Below, piece after piece: positions 1 through 13,938 of a DNA stretch of 64,000 bases. Under the pieces are notes generated by a model. That model saw nothing but the letters and a program-made list of their open reading frames with translations, had not been told where the DNA came from and searched no databases. Numbering within the stretch: the first letter of the stretch is position 1; each line of letters opens with the position of its first letter. The translations under genes and the position numbers were made by a program. The stretch is taken from positions 55,551,273 through 55,615,272 of the forward strand of contig CM019236.1 in NCBI GenBank assembly GCA_009741485.1, written 5' to 3'. Source of the DNA: Malurus cyaneus samueli (taxonomy: Eukaryota; Chordata; Aves; Passeriformes; Maluridae).

Positions 1-3000
1 AAATAGTTTGTTGAAGTATTGAAAAGTCATGTGCAGAGTGTAATTCTGGCTCTAGTGAAAAGAAAAAGACAAAATTTCCACTGGCTTCACTGGGGCCAGT
101 ATTTCTCTTGATAGATATCATATTTCCGTATTGCAAAAGTCAACTCGTTTGGCCATTAACCTGTGCTTGCTTTTTGCATATACTGTGACACACATAAAGT
201 TCGGCACTTTTTGAGGGATTTGTAAAGTGCAAAGACTACTAAAAAAAATCTTCTATTTGATGCAGCTCCATACTTCTGAAATTAAGCTGTTGTCACTGTT
301 TAAAATAAGATACTTTCAGGTTTGTAGGAATCGGGTTAGATTTCATGTTATTCTTGTACTTTCAGGTCTCTCAGTTCTGACAGTTTTAAAAGCAATGTTT
401 TATTTCAGAATGGATAATTCTAGGCTTATTTATTTTCTTTTTGATTGAGGGAAGACATTATATGGAAAGATAAAAAATGCAGATAGTTGATGGGAATAGA
501 CACTTATTTATTCCACCAATGTGTCATTATTAAAAACCAAGGAATAAGTTCATTACCTCTGGGTTTTCAGGCTTTTTGTGGTGGTTTTCTAGTTTGGTTT
601 GGTTTTGTTTTTATTTTTGTTCATGTTTTTGATGTTATGGCACAGGTATGAATACCTATGTGCCTTGTTTAGTCAAAGTAATTAATTTAAAACACATATC
701 CTTATGAAATTTAAGAGATACAAAAGAATAGGTGGGTGCTGTTCAATGAGTGTTGGAGAAATGCTGACTGATTTTAGCTACAGAAGTATTAGGGAGCCAT
801 GCCATGGTAATAGTACGAGCTGTGCAAAGAGAGTCTGTAACAGGATTAGGCAGGATAAACCTTTCTCCTTATGCATGAATGAACACCTTTATAAGTCACT
901 GTTTTTCTCAGTTATAATCCATAAAGTCTAATTCATGAAAAGTTTATCATGTAAGATTTTCAGTCAAGGAGACTAGCAGCCTAAAAAGTAGGGCAGGAAT
1001 TAGATCTATCAACTCATGTTTGAACATGCAAGTACATTCATTTGCTTTAAAAAGAATTTTTTGTTGTACATAAAGGACTATACATCAGACCAATGTTTTC
1101 TCTACTGCAATGACTTTTGCTTTTACATAAGAAGAACAAACACAAGCGCCTGTACTCCATGATAAGCTGAAACACTTGAAGACCCTGATGGCTGGGTGCA
1201 TTGCATATGCTGTTACTGGAGGTGACTAGAAATGGCAAAAGAACATACTTACTTGCTCCCCCAGCTTTCCTCCTGAAACATTGATACATCTCAGTGTATT
1301 AAGGGATTGCAAGCACAGAATTTTCATACTTCCTGGTCAACTGTAACAATCGCAACAAACTGGTATGCCTCTGGAAAACAAAAACACCATGAAAATACCA
1401 TAGAAAATTCACCTGTCCTTTGTGTTCACCTTTCCTGAAAGTATAAATATCCAATAACATTATCCAAAAAGTCACTCATTTTATCTTTCTCTATATTCTC
1501 GGTGAAATTTGATTCAAAGTCAGAGATCCATGAAATACACAGTAACAAGCAGGTTATTATAGAGTAGAGAAGGACCCTCTGTGCACAGGATGGTAGACAA
1601 GACTAAAGGGATAACCAGCCAAAATAAGCAGGCTGCAGGCATAATGGGCAGCAAAATGAAGGAAAAGGTACCAAATAAGAAATGCATTATAGAAGAGCTC
1701 AAACTGAGGTTAGACAGTATGGAGATAAAAATGCCCACATTGCTGTCTCTGTAGTACCCTTTGGCATAGGGAACGAGTCTTAATCGAGTCATGGTGATTT
1801 GTTCTCTCTTCCTGTCACTGAGCTTTGCTGCATGCCTGTAACTGGAATGAGTAAAACTCTTGGGTATTTCAAAATTTAAATATTTTTTTCTACTAGGAGT
1901 ATTTGACAACATGTTTTCTTTTTAAGTTAAATCTCTTATGGTACTTCCCCTTTTACAACTGCAAATTTAATGTGAGTCTTTTTCCTGTAAAGGATGTCAT
2001 GCTACCTGCTTTATATCCACAAAGAAAAGGTGATGAAATTTGACTTCTGCTGCTGCTGGACACTATCCATTATTTGTAACAAATAACCATCAAATTGAGC
2101 TCTTTTTTGTTGCTGTTAATTTCCTGTTAAAAACTATTCGTGTGAAAATCTGTGATGGAATTAGTTGCAATTTCTTAGATGTACCAAGAGAATGGCAGAA
2201 GTAGAACTCAGTTTCTGAGTTTGAGAGCATGCCTGTGTGACAGGCTGACAGTGGATATTTGAAGCTACAATGCCCTAGCATTTCACTGATGGAGCACATT
2301 TGCCCATCAGCAGAACACTCAGCAGGCCCTACTGAATTACAGCACTTGACTGTCACTGCTGAAATCACTTCCAGATTGGAACAGACCCGTCACCATCTGC
2401 CTGCTGGGACACAGGCAGTGGGGCTTGCACCTGCCTAGGAAGACACACTTCCAGCTTTATCTCTAGCAAGCATTACGAGCATCTTCCATTTCCAGCTGCT
2501 ACCTTTAGCGTACAGCATCACGACATTTACTATACTGTGAACACTATTTAAAACAGATTGTGCAGTTTAACTACCGTGTTTCCTGTCATGCTACTCAGTA
2601 AAGATAAATTTTCATGTTCAAAGAAAAATTATTTTGAAAGAGTCAGAGCTTCAACTAATGTAATTTCAGGAATTATGAAACCATGAAGAACAAAGTGGCA
2701 GAAAAGCCACTGCTAAGAGCAACTGATCCAGCTAGTACCTATCTCTTTCCTGAATGTCAATCCTGAAATAATCTCCTTCATTATATAGGACAGACATTAG
2801 GAATTCTTATTTAAACCTTAAACCTGAAATTCTCAAATTATGCTTGACACAGGGCTACACTATTACCTTAGTTTTCTTCTATTGTTGTAATACTTAATTT
2901 TGGATATTCCAGTTAAAAATATGTCATTGCTGAAGTAAGTAAGTCAACATATGAGATGAAAATATCAGTGGATTTCACTTCTTAATGTTAAATATACGAC

Positions 3001-6000
3001 CAAAAATTTTATTTCTTCAAAAAAAACCTTAAGAGCTGAGTTAGAGCAATAGCCACAAAATCAGTCATTAGTTCATCCATATAAGACAGTTTGGCTCTTT
3101 AAGCCATGTTCCGAGGGCTAGTCCTCTGTTGATAGGTGATGGGTACATTTCTGTCCTACATGAGTGATGGAGCAAGTACATCAATGAACTGTAAAGACGA
3201 AGGCTGCCATTTTCTACTGACTAGTGTCTGATGAAGTCTTTTCACATGGCACAGGGAAAGGAATCAGTGTCTGGATTCTCCTGAAGCAAATGTGGCAAGG
3301 CTTTCTACAAGAGGGCATGTACAGCAAGGTGGTGTCTACAGGCTATTCCAAGTCACTGTAAATTCTCCTTATTGACCTCTTGTTTTATCTGCAGAGACCA
3401 TTGTTATAAAGTGGACAGTCCATGTCAGTAAGAGTATCATGTTAAAAAACTACTGACCAGATTCAGGTTGGGTTAGACACAGTCGTGGACACTTTGGTGC
3501 CATGGATTCGAAAGGGAAGAAAACATTCAGACTCAGACTACATCCAGAAATAACATGCTTTGTTTGAGTTCCTGGGGGAAAGGGAGGTGGGGGAAACCAT
3601 GACCTCCTGCTTTGCCTGCTTTTGTACAACCTAAATTCAATCTATAAGAAGGAATGAAACAGTCAGCATTTCAGAAGCTCACCAAATAAATTACTAGTGC
3701 CACGTCTATTTGTAATTATAGGTCAGCTCTTAATACTGCTGTAAACCACACATTCCTGGGCTTTGCAGGCACTTAAGAGCATTTATAATCTCTTTGGATA
3801 AAAGAAGCTGCCATTGGCAACAATAAAAGAAATGCAGACTAAGTCCCTTAGTTCTTACTGCAGAATTATGTTTTTCACTACTTTAAACATCTCCCCGCCG
3901 GCACACAAGCTGCGTGCCCTCACATACCACCCATGCTAAGCTATTTCTTGTGACAGTTTCAGCTACATTATGGAAAAACCCTGTGTCATATTGAATCACA
4001 GCACCACACTGACAGTGCTGTCATGATATAATGTCTGGAGACTATGATAAAAATATCAGAGGCAATGTCTCATAAAAGACACTCACTGCTAATGGCGCCA
4101 CAGATGTATCAGATCCAAATGTATCAGATCCAAAAAGGCTGCAGGCAAAAGTCAGTGGCACAGGCTTTGCTTCCCATGGATATTATTGATCCTTTTGGAT
4201 TTTGGAGGTTGTATAGGGACAATAAGAGTTGTCTTTTTTTACTGAATGTACAATGTTCAAAATCAAGGAAAAAGTACATCAATTATCTTTTGTATTGAAT
4301 GGTACAGAAAGCGTGCACCTGCTGGTACACTCAGACATTCCATTGCTCTCTGATCCCTTACCTCCTACAACCAGGTGTGGGAAGCTACAAGGAGGATTTG
4401 TCTTGGCTTCTCTGTCAGGTGCAGCTGGTACTGGTGGGGAGGAAAGGGAGGAAGGTGCTCCTTATGCCCACCACCTTAATGAGGGTTCAGGATCCTCAGT
4501 ACAGCTCTTTCTGATCATCTGGCTGCTCCCTTGCCCAAAAGCTCTATGTTGTGTGTGCCCTGTGTGTCACCCAGGCCTTCAGCTGTCCCACTAACCATAG
4601 GGTGATTCAGCCTCCAGGGTGGGCATGGCTGGGGATGCAGGGCTTAACCAAGACCTGAAATATTTTCTTTTGTGCTGAGAGAAAGAAGCGCTAAGCTGAT
4701 GTTCTGGCCCTTATGTTTGAGCTACTGAAGCCCCAACCTCAGGAAATGAGAAACAAGATGGACCTTTTGAACAACGACCTCATCCATTCAAGGGACATTA
4801 AATAATATAAATTAAAAAGATAAAATGTAAGTTTTCCTCTATGTCTGGGTTCATGCAAAATCAGAAGGAAAAAAAAAAAACCAAAGTATTTTTCCACCTT
4901 TTGTTCACTCCCCATTTGCAAGGTTTGTTGTCCTGCTGATGAACATCCAGCAACCTGATTATGTTAATGACTAGTAGGCCAAATTTTTGAGATTTCATCA
5001 GTGGTTGTGGTGTCACCATTTAAGTGGTGTAGCATGAAGTGAGTAGTATCATCCTTTTCTCTCAAATATGATACAGCTCATCCTGAAATAACTGACAAGT
5101 TCCTCTTTACACTATTCAGGCAGCAAATAAATTTGAATCCCAGGTCACTTCAGAAAGGATTAGACAAACAAGGAAGTTCTTCTGCTTCTAAAAGAGATTA
5201 TTCATGTTGTATGCAATGCTTTTTTTGCAAAGGAGGATGCAGATGCTCTTTGCATTGATGAATGCCTCTGACATTCTCTTGGGAGGAAGCAATTTTGTCT
5301 TCCAAGAACTATTTTGTGCATTATACAAAGTGGAAGACTTAAAAATAAAACAGTTCACAAGCCCGTTTCCAGACTTCCCAGGTATTGGATTGCATGGTGG
5401 CTGGAATACACTAAAGGCAACTGTTTATATCTCCAAAGGCAGACAATGTGACTGAATCTGGAGCTGCAAAGTCTTGGTGTATTTTCTGATAACTGAATTA
5501 CCATGAAAAAGGGTTGCTGTCAGCCTGCCCAGTCTGTCATATCTTTTCCCGTTTCATACTTTTTTTAAAGTACTCTAAAATGAAAGCACATTGTTTCTGA
5601 CAAGTGTAGGTTTTGGTTTGCTTTGGTATGGTTTTAAGCATGAAACAGGCTCTGAAATATTAAATGCCAAGTATGAAGGCGTTTTTGTTTGTTTGTTTTT
5701 CTGCACGAAAACTCAATATATGTATGCCCTTTTTTTGGTCTATTTACTTTAGGCTCATACAGTCTGTGATGCCATTAAGTCTTGACTATCATTCTGGACT
5801 ATTAGAATCTGGGCTTCTGTTGTAAGCTATAGCAGCTTTAGAGGTATTTTGGGTCAGTACTTTGATACAAAGAAGCTGCAGGACAGGTTTTACTGTTTTA
5901 TACAGCAAGTCTGATTTTGTTAGCAAAAAATGCCATTGCTACTCAAGGAGAAGCCACCATCTGGGGCAAAGTTAGCTGCACATGTTTTGTAGCTTAAATG

Positions 6001-9000
6001 AAGATCACAGCATTAATATAAATTCTCATATAACAGTATTGGAACTGGTTTCAAAATGCAGATGAAGAAACCCTAATTTATTTCTGTGAATTATTTTCCA
6101 TATCATTCTTATTGGAAGTTTTCAACATGCAGACATTGGTTGCAATTACAAAACCTTTTTATTATTAAATTAAATGTTTAAAATGTGACAGATTAATGCA
6201 GGTGAACAATATGCATATAGAGAAAAACTATGCTATGACTTCTGCTGTGGTGATGTTTGCTGATGGGTTGGTGATGAAACATGCAGAGCACTGCAGAACT
6301 GAGGTCTCAGTGGGCATAAATTCAAATCAGGAGGAATGTTTTTGTGCTATTTGACAGTCACGCTTGTCAATACTGTCCCATTGCTGTTCTCTGAACAGGA
6401 AATTGGGTGCTTTCCACATAATGTTTATATTTTTACTTTTGTTGATGCTACTTCCTTGAAAAATGATGTTGTTTAGTTTGCCCACTTCACCAAGGGAAGG
6501 GCCCAGTGCCTTTATCCTTTGGAAACAAGTATGCTTTGGAGAAACATTCCAAGACAGCATAAACACTGTATAAGCCTAAAAAGAAAACAAGTCTTTTCTT
6601 TTCCAAACCTTTAATGAATACAGTTCCTATATGCACTGGAAAATTAGGAATATAAAAAAGCCCTATAAAAAGGATGAAATCAGAGCACTAATTCAAAGGC
6701 TGGCATAAGTTATGCAGGGCACTGGTGCATTAGAAGAATGATGAGATAATCTGTCACCACCTCTTTTCCTTTTTTGCCTTTTAAAAATGTTCTTTTTGAA
6801 ACATCTTATTGTGCCACAAAACAATTTTTATACAGATCCGTATTTCACATTTATTTCACACAGCAGTGACTCTTTTGTTTGTGTTTTATTACAAAGCACT
6901 TAAGGGATTATAACTGTGCAGCATCACCAGTTGTTTTATTCCTCTTCCATGAAGGAGAGAAAACTAATGTACATGAAATACATTAGGCAATAAAGAGAAG
7001 AAATAAAGAATAATCAAATGTGCTGAAAAATCTCTTGCAAAAAAAAAAAAAAATAAAAGCCAGAGAATAATTAGTAGAACTCATAATTTTCTAATAAAGA
7101 AAAAGGCATGAAATTTTATTTGATTGGAAAAGTATAGGTGAATTTATGCTGCTAAAATTTGAAATAATGGCTCAAAGGAATGAATTATTCATTTAGTATT
7201 ATTATTACCCACTTAGAGCTTAAAAAAATTTACAGCAAGCCATCCATCAATCTAAATAAATTGTCTTTTAGAGGTAAGATAACTACAGCAATTTTTAGAG
7301 GACAGGTTGAAAAGATATGATGAGAAATTTGTATCTCCAGGAAACGTTTTCAAAACTTCAGGAGCAGTTTTCAAAAACACCCAGATTATGGGTATTGTTC
7401 TGAAAATCTAGAGTTGCTTCACTTAAGTATTTATTGCTAACACATCATAACATTTTTTGTGTGTAATGAGCCAAGATTGTTTTGCAACTCCCTGCCACAG
7501 AAGAAAATAATACTACTTTCCTGATAGAAACACAGAGCATTATGCTACCATTGAGAGGATAATCAATTAGTACAGTTCAACTCATTTGAAGAATTATGTC
7601 AGGTAAATGTCCCAGAATCTTTCGCCCTCACCAAAATCAAAGGCAGGATTTTTTCTGGCTTCCAGGATCAAGACTTTAGCTTTAGGGTTTTCTTGCTACA
7701 AAGACTTTACACAAGTTTACACAAAGGCACAACAGATACAAAGATAAAATCCGAGGCCCTAGAGAATGGAAAATGTCATTTCAGTGGCAAAAGAAAGCGG
7801 TTGGTCTTTAGTTTGTTATGCTTTGTGACTAACAACAGCAGCACTGTAAAATGAACTTCTGCAATCCCCCAATTAAAGTGCATGCCTGAGACAGAGAAAC
7901 ATCATCACTGGGAAAGCTAAATAGCAGTATCATACTTGGAAACTGAAGCACTACATGACTGTACATGCACACTAGTGACAGAGCTAAGATGAGACCCTCT
8001 GGAGTGCTCCAGACATCAACAAACAGTCTTTTGCTGCTTGTCACGAGATTTTGTCTGTTCTTAAAGCAGACGTTTAAAGCCTTCCAGCAACGGCATATAG
8101 TCCATGTTCCAACAGAACAAAAATGAAATGGAGTTGGTATTGTTAATATGAAACCACCAGGGAATAATAATCTCTTGGCTACTGATCCCTTTCAACTTGC
8201 CAGGTTCACCCAGCCCCTGTTTTTTGATAAAATCCATCCCTGTGGTGTTTCCTGGTACTATATATCAACTTTTAAACAATGACATATTTGTGTTGCACCC
8301 AGAATTGTAAGCACATTTCACACTTTGTGAAAAAGTAGTAAATTAACTATACAATAAGCAATCTTGGACATGCTGAAACAAAAAAGACTTCCGTATATAT
8401 TTCAGCTCCTTAGAAGTAATTTTTTGGTTTCCCTTTTCTTTGCCTGATTTTCTTACACAAACAAATAGAGGCACACTACTGTTGTATATTGGCTTGTTTG
8501 TAGGGGTATAACTATTAAGTCTAGAAGTTGGGTATTTTCTCTTTAGATATGTACCGTCTCTTAGTAATTAATAAAAATACATACTAAAAAAATTTTCATA
8601 ACTACAAATTTTAAATACTTTTCAGGTATAGGATAGAAAACAGAAAATAATACTTTTGTAAATTTGAAAGTATTTAATGTAAATTTTTCCATATACCTGG
8701 CTTTTTATTATTGTTCCTAGAACATTTTATAGATACAAAGATTGGAATTCAAAGCTTGTAATACATACAAAGATAAAAAACAAGCATTTGGCAAAAGTTA
8801 ACCCATAATTCAGTATTTTTAAAATTGGATCTCCCTCTGTTGATCCTTTGCAGAATATTTAACTGGTTTTCACTTGTAAAACCCTAACATTGCCCATTAT
8901 ATTTGTAGAGATATTCTTTCCTCAGGAAATCTGATGGATGGAGTTTGAAATATCCATCTCCACATTAGAGGATAGATTTTGTTCTGAAATTTATTTTTTA

Positions 9001-9049
9001 TTGGTTAGCTCACATATAGTTAACATTCTGTGGAGGAAGAGGATGCATT
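1..9049. other. Non-coding, no gene recognised
   Basis: AT-rich unique sequence. Frames here are short and have no recognisable domain. Apart from the 15-bp duplication at 4104, no repeat family or exon was recognised. If the ZNF474-like gene has a further 3' exon, it could lie here or in 9614-26132. Confidence 0.6.
4104..4133. repeat. 15-bp tandem duplication
   Basis: ATGTATCAGATCCAA is repeated exactly twice. It appears to be a small replication-slippage event. Confidence 0.95.
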
Positions 9050-9613
9050 TTATTTCAAAATATCTATCAGTTCCTTTTTGGAATCACTTTCAGATTTTAT
9101 AGCCCTTTCTTTTGTTTCCAACTCAGAATCTGACCTTAGGTCTCTGTTCCCATGCTGGGCCATCACAAGAGCACATGGAGGGTGACTGCTGGAGACAGAG
9201 CCTGACTGATGTGCGCAGTGAGGAAAGAAACCCAGCCGAAACTGATGTACTGATTTTAGCATCCGGGAAAGGTTGATGCAGCAGATCAAGAAGGGTGTTA
9301 GTTCTGCAGACACCTGGTGTGTAAGGGAAATATCATCCTCCTTGGGGAGACTCTGGCATGGAAACAGAGGCTGGCTATTCTTGCTATTGAAAACTGGGAT
9401 GGATCTCAGACGTTGGAGCTGGTTAACACGTGTCTGCCTCCAAGAGCTGCAGCTGCTCTTGCTGGCATTCTGAATAAGGCAGAGAAAGGGAATACAGGGG
9501 GACTGTTGCAAGTCACTACTAATGCACCATTTAGCAGTTACTTCTCCTATGTAGATAATCATCCAGTATCTAGCATATTCTTCTCCAAAACCAAGTTCAA
9601 GTGTTCTCTTCAT
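9050..9613 (-). CDS. Longest ORF in the window, 187 codons, unrecognised
   Basis: This frame is open from an ATG at 9613 to a stop at 9050. I recognise no domain. The C-terminal 35 residues are charged and Ser/Glu/Lys-rich, and no signal peptide or zinc-binding pattern is convincing. The opposite strand is also open for 104 codons across part of it, which suggests a locally stop-poor stretch more than a gene. No splice context, CpG island or neighbouring exon supports expression. It is listed because it exceeds the other frames by a clear margin; chance is the most likely explanation. Confidence 0.15.
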   Translation of the reverse strand: MKRTLELGFGEEYARYWMIIYIGEVTAKWCISSDLQQSPCIPFLCLIQNASKSSCSSWRQTRVNQLQRLRSIPVFNSKNSQPLFPCQSLPKEDDISLTHQVSAELTPFLICCINLSRMLKSVHQFRLGFFPHCAHQSGSVSSSHPPCALVMAQHGNRDLRSDSELETKERAIKSESDSKKELIDILK

Positions 9614-12600
9614 ACATGCCCAGCCTTTTAATAAATCTGTTCTCTATTCTAGGAAGCAGCATCTGTGGGGACCTTTGCTGGCCCTGCCTGTGTTCCAATA
9701 TGCCGTAGGAACTGCATTTTTCATTCAGTAAGGAAATGGGGCACAAATCAGGAAGGCTGTCTTTTACCTCTAAATGTTGCTCTCACCACCCTCTAAAATA
9801 ATACTCAGCTTGGGGTTTCCTGTAGATATTGAGGTGAATTGTATTACCAGGATAAAAAATGAATCATCTTCAGGACAACGCAAACCTCTTCTTCCCTTTG
9901 TCATTACTGCACAATATATCCTGTGTTTCTAGCAGTAACTGAGACCTTGTTGAAGCAAATATCGGGTGCATGTAAGAAGCAGCAGAAATTGGGTCATCTT
10001 TGATTCTACCCAGTTGCTAAAAGAGGAGGTACTTCTTTAAATGCAGTTGGTACTGGCTAGCATCAAACTGCAGTATGTCACATCTGATATTTACAATAGT
10101 TTATGTACGGAAAAAGGATGAGGTGAATTCAAGGTCAGGAGGTTCCTGTAAATGCTATTCCTGCTGTTCTCTGTAATCCTGCATGCATGTGGGGGGGAAT
10201 AGTCCAATTTCTTTTTACACTTACAAGTACTCACTCTGGGCCCTGCCTAAACTGGTGCTGAGCACCTGCAGACATTGGCAGATGCCAAACGTGTTCCCCC
10301 AATCCATTCCCTCTCCATAGTAATCAGATGAGCTGAAACGTTATAACCATACCTTCCTGACCAGCCACAGCTCTTACAATGATCCAGCCTGGATTTGACT
10401 TCTGAGGCTCATTGCTGCTTTTGATCATTAATTTCTTCCATGTTACGGAACACTTCATAAAGGCTGGGAAGTCTGCAGATCTAGCTAGATACTTAGGGAG
10501 AATAAACACACAATATAACAATGCACCACCTGCACCGGAAAGACAGCCTGGTGGTTGTAATTAATCAATATCCCATAGGTGACTGTGGTCTTCTGCCTTT
10601 GACAAAACACATGGCTGCAGCCAAAGTCTGATCTCAATAACATGCACAGAAATCAAAAACAATTTCACTATATTTTCTGATGTAAACAAGACCAGAGTTC
10701 GGGCTTCAATTTCTTTTTTTTTGCTTTTTTTCCAATGTAAGATATTCCACCATGATTCTGATCCACAAAAATTCTGAGTCCGTGGTAGAGCATACACAAT
10801 AAAATTCTACCCGTCAAGATTTGGCAACATTTAAAGTACATCTGCTGAAGCTTAAAGCAGGATAATACAGACATGGTCAATACATAGACAATAAATGAAA
10901 ATAGGAGAGAGGGAAAAAAGGTGAAACAGAAGAGCTTAAAGAAAATGAAATGCTAGTATCCAAAAGGCTCACCTCCTTGCCTTCATGACTAGTGTGTCTT
11001 TTTTATTTGACACCCATGTTTTTTAAAAAAATGTAACTCAGGCACTGAGAGATTTGAGCCTTATTGACACTTCACTGATGAGCATGACATGTATTTCCCC
11101 TTCTTAAGAAAAGTAACCTAAGGACATTTGTGTTTCTTCAAAATTTGGGAATCCAAGCCCCTTAGAGATGGTCATCCAATCTTTTGTGACTGATCACTAT
11201 GAATCTCCCACATGTGCCAGGTCTACAGCAGGCTGTGGACACCTGGCAGGGCTTTGAGGGAGACCAGCACACAATGGAACAATGGCACACTTCCATCACC
11301 ATGTGCATCACCTAGTCATGGGGCAGCCAAGTGGCAACACGGTGGTGGCGATTCTGGGTATGGGAAGCTGCCGCAAAGGCAATAAACTCCTCTGTGCTGC
11401 CTGTGGGTGGTACAAAGCAAGGAGGAGAGGTGTGGGAAAGGACTGGAAACTGCCGACAGTTTCCATGATCCACCCAGAAACTCCCAAACGTGCTCCTTCT
11501 CCCAGCTAGCTCCCATGTCTCTTTCCCCAGGTTGAAACATGTCAAGCAAGATGTATCCTCACAGGCTTTGGGGCTCCTGCCTGCAAACTGAGGGTCTAGG
11601 TAAGGCTGAATAGCTGGGGAGAGCGTGGTGCCTGTGCCCAGTGTTTAATGAGTGGCCTTGACTCTGAGTTGTTTTCATCAAATCCAGATGGTGATAGTGT
11701 GCCAGAGTCCTGGTGCTTTTCTTCTGCAGGGTCTGTCTGAAGGCTCGGCCCCAAGGCTAGGGAGTCACAACCACGAGTAGCACTGTGACACCACACTGAG
11801 TCTTGCTTGTCAGACTGTGGTCACTTCTCAAGGGAGTCTGTCAGACAGTCTGATTTAGAAAGAAGATGGTCTTCATATCTCACTGGCAGTGCCTCAGCTC
11901 TTGTCACAGCCAGCAGAAACAACCTACTAAGGTTCCTGGTGTTGCCTCTGGGAACAAATCTTCACTTGAAAACCAGAAGCCCTCTCCAGGTATAGCCTGG
12001 TCAGAAGGCAGACAGTGATTTTCTATGAGCCCTGTGGGTGACTAGGACTGTGACTAGCCCTGAGATTGTGACTGGGCCTGAGAGAGCACATTTTGTGGTG
12101 TTTATATCCCTCTTTTTTCATTTTTCTTTCTTATTTTATTTTCTTTTTGAAAACAAAATAGCAAAATAGGAAACAAAACGAAAAACACAATTAGAGCCAA
12201 AAGAGCAAATAGTATACCAGAAAGGTCAGCGTCTAAATGTTAAGAAAATATTGTGCAGCATATCAGATGAGTGTGTTTATAGCATCCTCTGAATTGTTCT
12301 CATACATCATAAGGATCCTGGCATATAGTAGCTTGAGAAATTACTGAAAGATTCCTTCTTGAGAAGGGGCCTCTGAGAGTCAGGAGGAAAGCTTGGAGTG
12401 AAGCTTCTCCTTTATACATTGCTAGTCTCAGGTGTGGGCATATTTCACTCCAGACACGTGACGTAAGTATGGGTAGCAGGTATTACAAAAATATTACTGA
12501 GGGATAAAAAACCTGGCATGGATCAGGTTGCTAATCAACAGATTTCTCAAGAACAGTACGACTATGAGCAAAAGAAACCAGTTCTGTTCTCCATAATCCC

Positions 12601-13770
12601 CATTTGGGAATGCATTTGCAAAGTCCTGTTTCTCCTCAGCATTACAGAAAATGCTAAAGATCTTACATAGTTATATTGATCTACCTGCATCTGACTTATT
12701 CTAGAACTGGTTTGAAATATTAAATATTTACTTCTACATTGCCTGCTATAGTTCAGAAGGCTTCCAGCAAACCTCCTAGAAAAAAATTCTTCCAGAAATT
12801 TTCTAGAAAAACCACTGAGCTAGGGTCCATTTCTTGGCGGTTAGGGTGGGCAGAGGAAAACAGGATTGATCTCTAAAGTTGCACTCCAGCAAACAGTTTT
12901 ACAGTTTTAGAGTGGTGATAATGAGCCTTGACTGGCAAAGACAGTAAGCCTGAACCAATGGCTGACTTTAAAGTACTTGAGGAGCTCTGTATGAAGTGTG
13001 CTAGTGTGAAGTATTATGCTTATTGGAGTCTGTCAGATCCCTTAGCACTCTTTGTAGAGTTCCTAGAGGCTCTTCAGCACTTTCAGTTCTTAATTTCACC
13101 TGGGGGACTCTCCAGTTACTTCAGTACCCAGAAGCCTGGAAAAAAACTTGATGTCCACTACAACTCTCTTTTTTGAGTTGATTTAGAAGTAAAACATTCT
13201 AGTCCAATCTCAAGTACTTTCATTTCTCTCTGAACAGTACATTCATGTACAAAAGAAGCTGGAAATCAGTGTCAACCACCAGGCAATGTGACCTTGAAGT
13301 CATATTGCAAAAGGAGGTCATAGTTTTGAAGGAAACTGATTAATTGCAGATAGAGCAAAACTTTTGAAATCATAATCTGATGGGAGTTTTTACTTCATGT
13401 GACTCATATACAAAACCTGCTTAAAACAGCACTATAAGAGAAATTTCTGGTCAGAGCTCACTCTGTCAACTTACAGAAATTAAGAAAATATCTGACGTGT
13501 GTTTCTAGATGTAATCTCAGCAGCTACAAGACACTGCTCAATCTGAGATGAATGCAATGATACTCAGTAAATCCCAAAGACACAAGAAGGATCCAGAGAT
13601 GGAAAGAATGCCAGAGTCTCACACATGGATTTTGCATTATTTTAGTGACTAGAATCACCTTCAGTGTTGAGGCTTATTTTCCATGCAAGTCACAGCCATA
13701 AAAGACTAAACCATAATGCTATTGGATTACAAGAGTTCAAGGATTTCAAATTACGAGAAGTGCTTATATT

Positions 13771-13782
13771 GCCATCTGCTGG
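13771..13782 (-). promoter_or_regulatory. CTCF-like core motif
   Basis: On the minus strand this reads CCAGCAGATGGC, which fits the CTCF core pattern CCASYAGRKGGC. Occupancy is not inferable from sequence alone. Confidence 0.3.
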
Positions 13783-13892
13783 GCTTCATTGCTTCACGAG
13801 CAAGACAGACCAGTGAGCACACTGTTTTTCAAGTGTCTCTTGTAGATAAAGGGTCGCCAATAATTTAAAGTTGAATGAACAGAGTCACGGAG

Positions 13893-13938
13893 GGAAAAAA
13901 AACCAAAACAAAACCAAAAAAACAAAGTAAAACGAAAC
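13893..13938. repeat. A-rich simple sequence
   Basis: Runs of A separated by CC, C or G make an A-rich block. It could be an old poly(A) tail, but no retroposed body was recognised beside it. Confidence 0.7.
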
